6,228 nucleotides of DNA, from positions 1 to 6,228 of the forward strand of contig SYEA01000011.1 of assembly GCA_005800965.1 (NCBI GenBank). The letters run 5' to 3'. This DNA comes from Actinomycetota bacterium. GTDB lineage: Bacteria > Actinomycetota > Acidimicrobiia > Acidimicrobiales > Ilumatobacteraceae. This document shows positions 1 to 5,175 of this stretch, in pieces (position 1 is the stretch's first letter; the number at the start of each line of letters is the position of its first letter). The translations under genes were made by a program, and so were the position numbers. The notes under the pieces are model-generated. The model worked only from the letters and a program-made list of their open reading frames with translations. It had not been told where the DNA came from and searched no databases.

Positions 1-680
1 GACAGCTTGCGCACCTTGCCCGATGCCAACATCGCTGACACAGCATCACCAGGCGGATCAGGCACCACGACGTTCACCACACCATCGGGCACACCAGCGC
101 GACGAAGAATGTCACAGATTGCGATGGCGGTGAGTGGTGTATCGCTTGCCGGCTTCAGCACCACGGTGCAGCCGGCCGCCAATGCCGGACCAATCTTGCG
201 CGTGGCCATTGCAGCGGGAAAGTTCCACGGCGTGGCTAGCAGCGACACACCAACTGGCTCGCGCGACACGAGCAACCAATTCGCGCCAGACGGCGCGCGA
301 CGGTAATCTCCGTCAATTCGCACGGCCTCCTCGCTGAACCAGCGAAAGAATTCGGCCGCATAGGTAACTTCGGCTTTCGCATCAGTGAGCACCTTGCCGT
401 TTTCGCGAACAATCAACCGCGCGAGCGTGTCGTGCTCTGCAACCATCAGGTCGAAGGCTTTGCGCAAGATTTCTGCGCGCGCACGTGGTGCAGTTTTGCG
501 CCAGGTCGGAAATGTGGCGTGGGCTGCATCAACAGCATCCAGACAATCGCGGGTGCTCGCGTGGGGAACCGTGCCAACGACGGATTGGTCAAATGGATTG
601 ATGACATTGATTACGCCCACGCCTCCATTGTCGCAGATACTCCCACTCGCCCGGTGGTCAGTAGCCTCGCTGCGTGCCAC
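1..680 (-). CDS. Aldehyde dehydrogenase, succinate-semialdehyde dehydrogenase-like (N-terminal half; 3' end outside window)
   Basis: NAD(P)-dependent oxidation of an aldehyde, probably a semialdehyde, to the acid. From the GTG at 680 I read 226 codons to the left edge without a stop. Visible ALDH signatures are INPF (about residues 27-30), TPWNFPAAM (150-158) and AAGCTVVLKPAS (168-179), whose Lys176 is the cofactor-binding lysine of the family. The stretch RKIGPALAAGCTVVLKPAS closely resembles GabD-type enzymes from memory. The catalytic Glu and Cys lie beyond position 1, so activity cannot be judged. Start choice is uncertain. GTG 680 has AGGAG 11 bases upstream; an in-frame ATG at 701 has no clear Shine-Dalgarno; GTG 620 would give a shorter N-terminus just before the first family motif. 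The first two run into the divergent MFS gene. The family is near certain, the substrate is not. Confidence 0.9.
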   Translation of the reverse strand, partial: MARSEATDHRASGSICDNGGVGVINVINPFDQSVVGTVPHASTRDCLDAVDAAHATFPTWRKTAPRARAEILRKAFDLMVAEHDTLARLIVRENGKVLTDAKAEVTYAAEFFRWFSEEAVRIDGDYRRAPSGANWLLVSREPVGVSLLATPWNFPAAMATRKIGPALAAGCTVVLKPASDTPLTAIAICDILRRAGVPDGVVNVVVPDPPGDAVSAMLASGKVRKL

Positions 681-1858
681 GTAAGCGTTTACTCCTCGCA
701 TTGTTCGTGGCAATCGCTGTCAAGTCATCGGCATATGGCGTGATGTTCACCATGCTCGACGATTATCGCAAAGAGTTCGGCATCAGTGAAGGCGCGTTGG
801 GCTTGGTGATTGCAATCGGCTTCTTTACGTCGTTCTTTGCCCAACTGACCATCGCGCCAATGGCCGATCGCGGACGTTCACGCCAACTCATCTTCATCGG
901 CTTGTCTCTCGCCATCATCGGCAACTTTGCCATGGCATTTTCTGACTCGCTGCCTGAATTGCTTGGCTCGCGCTTCGTCTCTGGTGTTGGGCTCGGTTGT
1001 GCACTACCGGCCATGCGACGCGTCATCATCGTGAGCGAGCCCGAGAACCTCGGTAGAAATCTCGGACGAGTACTGTCGTGCGAAGTGGGTGGATTTGCTG
1101 CAGGACCGGTGATTTCGCTTTTCCTCGTGGATTCATTCGGCATACCCGCACCGTTCTTTCTCATCGGCACCGTGTTGTTCATGATCTCCGTGGTGATTTT
1201 TACCATGCCTATCCCTGAGACTGCCGACGAAGATCACCCGACCGAGCGATTCGCGATGGACCTGCTTCGCGACCGGGCAATCGCCGCTGCCGTACTCATC
1301 GGTATTGCGGTGTTCTTCATGATTGGTACTTTCGACTCGTTGTGGGCACTGATGATGAATGATTTGGATGCCCCGACATGGATGGCAAATACTGGCGTCA
1401 CGCTCTTCGTCCTACCGATGGTGTTCATGGCGCCATACGGTGGTCGATTCGTTCAACGGGTCGGCCCGTTCCGGGCCGGTGGTTTTGGAATGCTGTTTGG
1501 TGCCGCGTGCATGGCGTTGTACGGCGCAATATCTGTGCCGTGGTTGTTGATGGCGGTGTTCTTGGTACACACCCTCAACGACGGCATGACGGTAACCGGT
1601 GCCGGTGTGTCGGTGGGAATGGTCGCACCCGTTGAACGACAAGCCGGCGCACAAGGGGTGCTCGGTGGCATGCAGACACTCACTGGTGGAGTCTCGGCAT
1701 CGTTTGCCGGTGTGTCGTACGAGGTACTTGGTCGCACCACCACGTTCGCAATCGCCGGTGTGGTGATGACTGCACTCATCGTTGCCGCACGAATGCTGGC
1801 TGGCGAGCGTTGGAACATTCGCGGCGGCGGCACAACTGCAGTGCCCGTGCACGTATAG
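674..1858 (+). CDS. Major facilitator superfamily (MFS) transporter
   Basis: A 394-residue inner-membrane transporter. I count about twelve hydrophobic helices, roughly at residues 5-25, 41-60, 70-89, 98-118, 134-152, 158-179, 203-222, 238-256, 267-285, 288-308, 328-348 and 357-374, with a charged central loop (about 181-200) between the two six-helix halves. The loop after helix 2 reads APMADRGRSR, an MFS motif A; a degenerate second copy (APYGGRFVQRVG, 253-264) follows helix 8, as expected for the duplicated fold. Length is normal for the family. Substrate and direction of transport cannot be read from the sequence. The start is the GTG at 674, the first start codon after an in-frame TAG at 662. 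It has no good Shine-Dalgarno, so the mRNA may be leaderless; GTG 707 or ATG 743 would damage helix 1. It is followed by the Nudix gene after 5 bases, probably as one operon. Confidence 0.9.
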   Translation: MPRKRLLLALFVAIAVKSSAYGVMFTMLDDYRKEFGISEGALGLVIAIGFFTSFFAQLTIAPMADRGRSRQLIFIGLSLAIIGNFAMAFSDSLPELLGSRFVSGVGLGCALPAMRRVIIVSEPENLGRNLGRVLSCEVGGFAAGPVISLFLVDSFGIPAPFFLIGTVLFMISVVIFTMPIPETADEDHPTERFAMDLLRDRAIAAAVLIGIAVFFMIGTFDSLWALMMNDLDAPTWMANTGVTLFVLPMVFMAPYGGRFVQRVGPFRAGGFGMLFGAACMALYGAISVPWLLMAVFLVHTLNDGMTVTGAGVSVGMVAPVERQAGAQGVLGGMQTLTGGVSASFAGVSYEVLGRTTTFAIAGVVMTALIVAARMLAGERWNIRGGGTTAVPVHV

Positions 1859-1863
1859 GAACA

Positions 1864-2340
1864 ATGGCACACCGCGACGGCGACGGATTCATGTTGTGCG
1901 ACTGTGGTCGTGAACATTGGGGTCTGCACGGGGCTGCCGGGCTTTTACTGGTGCGCACCGATCTGAATCCACCGCACGTGCTGTTGCAGTTGCGTGCCGG
2001 ATGGACTCACGGTGGTGGCACATGGGCAGTGCCAGGCGGTGCCCGCGATTCGCACGAAGACATCGTGACCGCGGCTATTCGTGAAGCCCGTGAGGAAGTT
2101 GGTGTTGACTCCACGCGCATGGAAGTCCGACACGTCTTTGCCGATGATCATGGCAGTTGGCGTTACGACACCGTTATTGCCTTTACCAAAGACGACGCCG
2201 GGGTCCACGCCGCTAACCACGAATCAGCAGAAACACGCTGGGTTCCGCTCAACGATGTGGCAACCTTCGACCTGCACCCTGGTTTGGGCGCCAACTGGCC
2301 AGAAATTGCTTTGCTTGTGCGCGCTGAAATTGCCGCGTAG
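1864..2340 (+). CDS. Nudix (MutT-like) hydrolase
   Basis: A 158-residue hydrolase expected to cleave a nucleoside diphosphate linked to another group, using Mg2+ or Mn2+. The Nudix box is complete: G59-x5-E65-x7-R73-E74-A75-R76-E77-E78-V79-G80-V81, with all metal-binding glutamates present. It is preceded by GGTWAVPGG (51-59), the usual lead-in. The N-terminus has CDCGREHWG (12-20) before GAAGLLLV, a layout I associate with a group of actinobacterial Nudix proteins; its two cysteines look like a remnant of a metal site, but a full zinc ribbon is not evident. ATG 1864 is chosen because it lies 5 bases after the MFS stop, with AGGA (1857-1860) overlapping that stop; a TTG at 1810 in the same frame would overlap the MFS gene. 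Close spacing suggests translational coupling to the transporter. Substrate unknown; house-cleaning of oxidised nucleotides or NDP-sugars is possible. Confidence 0.92.
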   Translation: MAHRDGDGFMLCDCGREHWGLHGAAGLLLVRTDLNPPHVLLQLRAGWTHGGGTWAVPGGARDSHEDIVTAAIREAREEVGVDSTRMEVRHVFADDHGSWRYDTVIAFTKDDAGVHAANHESAETRWVPLNDVATFDLHPGLGANWPEIALLVRAEIAA

Positions 2341-2343
2341 CTA
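2338..2343. other. Abutting convergent stop codons (TAG|CTA)
   Basis: The Nudix stop TAG occupies 2338-2340 and the reverse-strand TAG of the alcohol dehydrogenase occupies 2343-2341, so the two genes meet with no intergenic base and form the palindrome TAGCTA. There is no room for a terminator outside coding sequence. Confidence 0.95.
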
Positions 2344-3699
2344 CATCGCGCGGGCATACAACTCGTGGATGTCGCCACGAGTTGGATACTTCGGCGTGTT
2401 CAAAATGATGAGGTCGCGGAGCGCATCCTGCGTGAGGTCGTTGATGTTGTCGTTAGAGGCACCCAGCTCGCGCAGTTTTTTATTGGTACCCACGGTTGCC
2501 GACAACTTCTCCACGGCCGCAATACCTGCCTCAGGGTCGTGCTCTGATCCGAGTGCCTCGCCAATATCGGCGTAACGCCGTGCCACCACATCGCGGTTGA
2601 ACCGCATCACATGCGGCAACATCGTGGCCAACGTTTGGCCGTGCGCCTGATGCAACTGACCTGAGATTGGGTGACCGGTTGCGTGCACAAGCCCGAGCAG
2701 TGGGCCCGACGAAAACGCGCGACCCGCAAGATGCGATGCGATCTGCATTTGCGCTCGTGCTTCGAGGTCGCTGCCGTTGATTACCACTTTGGGTAACCAT
2801 TGACCAGTCAAACGAATCGCATGCAACGCCAGAGCATCGGCGTAGGGGTTTGAGCCTGCTGACGTGTAGCACTCGATGGCATGAGTAAGCACGTCCATTC
2901 CGCAGGCTGCCGTGCCGCGCGCGGGCATGCCGAGGGTGAGAGTCGGGTCGAGCAGCACCACGGCCGGTGCCACTGATGGATTGCTGAAGGTCAACTTGCG
3001 ATGCACCTTCGGGTTGGTGAGCGTGTCGGTGATAAGACCTCCACCGTTGGTCTCCGATGCCGTGCCCGAGGTGGTTGGCAACGCAATCGTTGGCAACCCA
3101 GGCTTCGAAGCTTGTGCGCGTGGCGCGAGCGTGCCGAAGTCAATGCGGTCGTTCGCGTCGAGATTTGGTGCGAATGCCAGGTGCAGGTTGTCCACGCCGT
3201 TTGGTGCGGCCAACGCGATGTACTTGCCGCAGTCCATTACTGAGCCACCACCGATGAACACCACGACGGTTCCATCCACACCAAACTTGTTCAGCGCGCT
3301 CACACCCGCGGCAACGTTTACGTCGGTGGGGTTGGGTGACACCTGATCGAACACGAGTGTTGGTACACCAGCTTTCTCTAAGTTCTCCACGATGGGCGTC
3401 ACAATCCCGGCGCCACGCACACCTTGGTCAGTAACGATGAACGCCTTTTTGCCACGGGCCAATACGTGCTGTGGCAGCGATGCTGCAACGCCGGGGCCAG
3501 AAACTGTTTCTGATAGCGCCGCCAAATTGAACATCCGTTGAGCCGACACCGCTGGGCCCAAGTTCGCTGGTGATTTCTTCACAGCTTGTTTTGGGGATTT
3601 CTTGGCGCTTGACTTCTTTTTTGCTGTCTTCTTCTTTGCTGTCTTCTTCACGGCTTTTTTCTTGACCGTATTTTTCACCGTGTTTTTTTTGGCTGCCAT
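2341..3699 (-). CDS. Iron-containing (group III) alcohol dehydrogenase with lysine-rich N-terminal extension
   Basis: NAD(P)-dependent alcohol/aldehyde oxidoreductase of the Fe-ADH family, 452 residues. The catalytic part begins near residue 53 and has about 400 residues, normal for the family. It shows the nucleotide-binding GGGSVMDCGK (150-159), PTTSGTASE (208-216), and the metal ligands in the expected pattern: Asp269 and His273 in GMDVLTHAIE, His339 in LVHATGHPISG, and His353 in HQAHG, 14 residues after His339 as in FucO. Residues 1-44 are an added basic tail with 19 lysines and no acidic residue. ATG 3699 is supported by GGGGAGG (3711-3717) 11 bases upstream, whereas the internal Met56 has no Shine-Dalgarno, so the tail appears to be truly translated. 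A 112-base gap separates it from the acyl-CoA dehydrogenase upstream, so it may have its own promoter. Its stop abuts the Nudix stop on the other strand. The alcohol substrate is unknown. Confidence 0.93.
   Translation of the reverse strand: MAAKKNTVKNTVKKKAVKKTAKKKTAKKKSSAKKSPKQAVKKSPANLGPAVSAQRMFNLAALSETVSGPGVAASLPQHVLARGKKAFIVTDQGVRGAGIVTPIVENLEKAGVPTLVFDQVSPNPTDVNVAAGVSALNKFGVDGTVVVFIGGGSVMDCGKYIALAAPNGVDNLHLAFAPNLDANDRIDFGTLAPRAQASKPGLPTIALPTTSGTASETNGGGLITDTLTNPKVHRKLTFSNPSVAPAVVLLDPTLTLGMPARGTAACGMDVLTHAIECYTSAGSNPYADALALHAIRLTGQWLPKVVINGSDLEARAQMQIASHLAGRAFSSGPLLGLVHATGHPISGQLHQAHGQTLATMLPHVMRFNRDVVARRYADIGEALGSEHDPEAGIAAVEKLSATVGTNKKLRELGASNDNINDLTQDALRDLIILNTPKYPTRGDIHELYARAM
3568..3699 (-). 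other. Lys/Ala/Ser/Thr-rich basic tail (residues 1-44) of the alcohol dehydrogenase
   Basis: Codons 1-44 encode units of the type TAKKK, SAKKSPK and AVKKSP, giving 19 lysines. The first acidic residue of the whole protein is Glu64. The composition resembles histone H1 or HupB C-terminal tails rather than a secretion signal, because there is no hydrophobic core. It should be disordered and could bind nucleic acid, polyphosphate or another polyanion. This role is inference; what is seen is composition, an intact frame and a good ribosome binding site in front of it. Confidence 0.85.
3620..3649 (-). repeat. Perfect 15-bp tandem duplication inside the lysine-rich tail
   Basis: TTTGCTGTCTTCTTC occurs twice head to tail on the plus strand (3620-3634 and 3635-3649) with no mismatch. 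On the coding strand each unit adds five residues (the repeated TAKKK), so gain or loss of a copy keeps the frame. Identity down to third codon positions suggests recent duplication by slippage. Confidence 0.9.
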
Positions 3700-3710
3700 G
3701 ATTTTTGGGC

Positions 3711-3717
3711 CCTCCCC
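3711..3717 (-). promoter_or_regulatory. Ribosome binding site of the iron alcohol dehydrogenase
   Basis: The minus strand reads GGGGAGG here, ending 11 bases before the ATG at 3699. It is the strongest Shine-Dalgarno match I found at any gene start in the window, and it decides the start in favour of the long form with the lysine tail. Confidence 0.7.
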
Positions 3718-3726
3718 ACACGTCGG

Positions 3727-3742
3727 CGGGTGTTGTCACCCG
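3727..3742. repeat. Short perfect inverted repeat in the alcohol dehydrogenase leader
   Basis: CGGGTG (3727-3732), loop TTGT, CACCCG (3737-3742): a 6-bp GC-rich stem with a 4-base loop, 28-43 bases before the alcohol dehydrogenase start. No T-run follows it on either strand, so it is not a convincing intrinsic terminator. It could be a leader hairpin or a small operator, or chance. Confidence 0.4.
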
Positions 3743-3750
3743 TAGCGGTC

Positions 3751-3781
3751 ACGGTAGCAAAGTTGGCGTACAACCCACCAA
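3751..3781 (-). promoter_or_regulatory. Weak candidate promoter for the alcohol dehydrogenase
   Basis: In the 112-base gap between the acyl-CoA dehydrogenase stop (3812) and the alcohol dehydrogenase start (3699), the minus strand has TTGGTG (3781-3776) and TACCGT (3756-3751), separated by 19 bases. The second fits the TANNNT pattern of actinobacterial -10 boxes; the spacer is longer than ideal. The gap is long enough for a separate promoter, but the match is poor. Confidence 0.2.
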
Positions 3782-3811
3782 GCGGGCACGCTGACAGGGC
3801 GCTACGACGTC

Positions 3812-5134
3812 CTAGGAAGAAACGGGTTGGCTGTGGCCGTTTCGCTCGTGCTTGGCCGCAGGCTGCTTGTCTTCTTCGAAGCGAGCAATTTCAGCACGCC
3901 CAACCACGTGCCAGTGCACTTCGTCGGGGCCGTCAGCCAGCCGCAACGTGCGTTGCCCGGCATACATACGAGCCAGTGGGGTCCACTGCGAAATACCAGC
4001 GCCACCAAATACTTGGATTGCCTCGTCAATGATCTTGCACACTCGCTCGGGCACCATGGCTTTCACCGCACTCACCCAAATGCGTGCTTCGGCATTACCC
4101 ATTGTGTCCATCGCCTTGGCACCACGCAACACCATAAGACGCATGGCTTCAATTTCGATTCGTGCCTTGGCGATTACTTCGGTGTTCTTGCCGAGGCGGG
4201 CGATGGGTTTGCCAAAGGCTTCACGTGACAAACCACGACGCACCATCAACTCCAATGCGCGCTCCGCAGCACCAATCGAACGCATGCAATGGTGGATACG
4301 ACCCGGCCCGAGACGCACTTGGGAAATCTCAAAGCCACGACCTTCGCCGAGCAGCATGTTTGCTGCCGGCACTCGCACGTTATTAAATCGCAGGTGCATG
4401 TGGCCGTGTGGTGCATCATCCTCGCCGAACACTTCCATCGAACCCAGAATCTCTACACCTGGCGTGTTCATCGGCACCAAGATTTGTGAGTGGCGCTTAT
4501 GCGGTGGCGCATCTGGGCTGGTGAGCAGCATGCAAATCATAATTTTGCAACGCGGGTCACCAGCGCCAGAGATGTAAAACTTCTCGCCGTTGATCAACCA
4601 TTCGTCACCATCGCGCACCGCACGACACTCGAGATTCTTGGCGTCAGATGACGCCACGTCGGGTTCGGTCATTGCGTAAGCAGAGCGAATCTCGCCGTTG
4701 AGGAGCGGCTTCAACCACTTTTCTTTTTGTTCTGGCGTTCCAACTCGTTCGAGCACTTCCATATTGCCAGTGTCGGGTGCGCTGCAGTTCATCACCTCGG
4801 ATGCGATGGGGTTCTTCCCCAACTCGACGGCGATGTACGCGTAGTCGAGATTGGACAAACCTTCACCAGTTTCTGAGTTGGGCAAGAAGAAATTCCACAG
4901 CCCAGCCTTTTTGGCTTTGTTCTTCAGTTGCTCGAGCAGTTCCAGCTGGCCTTCGCCGTAACTCCAACGATCAGCACGACCTTCGCCGAGCTCAAAATAC
5001 TTGTGGGTGACGGGTTCGATCTCGGTGGCGATGAACTTCTTCACTGCCTCATACAGCGGAACCGCCTTGGCGGACATCGCGAGATTCATTGCATCATCGG
5101 TGGCTACACCGGAGTACATGCCTGGACGAGTCAT
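3812..5134 (-). CDS. Acyl-CoA dehydrogenase (ACAD10/11-like type)
   Basis: FAD flavoenzyme that introduces a 2,3-double bond into an acyl-CoA, the first step of beta-oxidation; 440 residues, slightly longer than classical short- and medium-chain enzymes. Helical N-terminal domain about 25-145; AYAMTEPDVASSDA (152-165) is the FAD/substrate strand motif; a middle beta domain runs to about 260; the C-terminal domain has FGKPIARLGKN (307-317), QVFGGAGIS (374-382) and ADGPDEVH (400-407). In the MCAD position of the catalytic Glu (YEG) this protein has Asp401 (ADG), as I recall for ACAD10/11-like members. The last 20 or so residues form a polar tail. ATG 5134 is the first start after an in-frame TAG 9 bases upstream; its Shine-Dalgarno is weak (GTGAAG), and Met6 or Met20 cannot be excluded. 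It lies 41 bases after the monooxygenase stop on the same strand, so co-transcription is likely. Acyl chain preference is unknown. Confidence 0.93.
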   Translation of the reverse strand: MTRPGMYSGVATDDAMNLAMSAKAVPLYEAVKKFIATEIEPVTHKYFELGEGRADRWSYGEGQLELLEQLKNKAKKAGLWNFFLPNSETGEGLSNLDYAYIAVELGKNPIASEVMNCSAPDTGNMEVLERVGTPEQKEKWLKPLLNGEIRSAYAMTEPDVASSDAKNLECRAVRDGDEWLINGEKFYISGAGDPRCKIMICMLLTSPDAPPHKRHSQILVPMNTPGVEILGSMEVFGEDDAPHGHMHLRFNNVRVPAANMLLGEGRGFEISQVRLGPGRIHHCMRSIGAAERALELMVRRGLSREAFGKPIARLGKNTEVIAKARIEIEAMRLMVLRGAKAMDTMGNAEARIWVSAVKAMVPERVCKIIDEAIQVFGGAGISQWTPLARMYAGQRTLRLADGPDEVHWHVVGRAEIARFEEDKQPAAKHERNGHSQPVSS

Positions 5135-5175
5135 GGCTTCACGCTAACCGTGGATGGTTGCGCCGTCGTAACCGT

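Noticed and set aside
636..641. GATACT upstream of the MFS start as a -10 box
   Set aside because: The nearest -35-like hexamer (TTGATT, 607-612) is 23 bases away, and the site is inside the aldehyde dehydrogenase frame.
718..723. Consensus-like TTGACA (minus strand) as a -35 box for the aldehyde dehydrogenase
   Set aside because: No acceptable -10 box lies 16-19 bases downstream, and the site is inside MFS codons.
1810..1863. TTG 1810 as the Nudix start
   Set aside because: It would add 18 Arg/His-rich residues overlapping the MFS gene; ATG 1864 has AGGA nearby and fits the family's N-terminus.
1412..1929. Minus-strand open frames opposite the MFS and Nudix genes
   Set aside because: Cys/His/Thr-rich low-sense translations, fully covered by two well-supported plus-strand genes.
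3428..3739. Shifted minus-strand frame over the lysine-rich region (Lys/Glu-rich, 103 codons)
   Set aside because: It is the A-rich tail read in another frame, and it runs into the catalytic part of the alcohol dehydrogenase out of frame.
3727..3742. Hairpin as an intrinsic terminator of the acyl-CoA dehydrogenase
   Set aside because: The stem is only 6 bp and no T-run follows on the minus strand.
3852..4577. Plus-strand open frame of 241 codons opposite the acyl-CoA dehydrogenase
   Set aside because: Arg/Ser/Pro-rich shadow translation without family motifs; the opposite strand encodes a complete enzyme.
5145..5175. Direct repeat TAACCGT (5145-5151 and 5169-5175) between the monooxygenase and the acyl-CoA dehydrogenase
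   Set aside because: Seven bases are easily matched by chance; no promoter-like context supports an operator.
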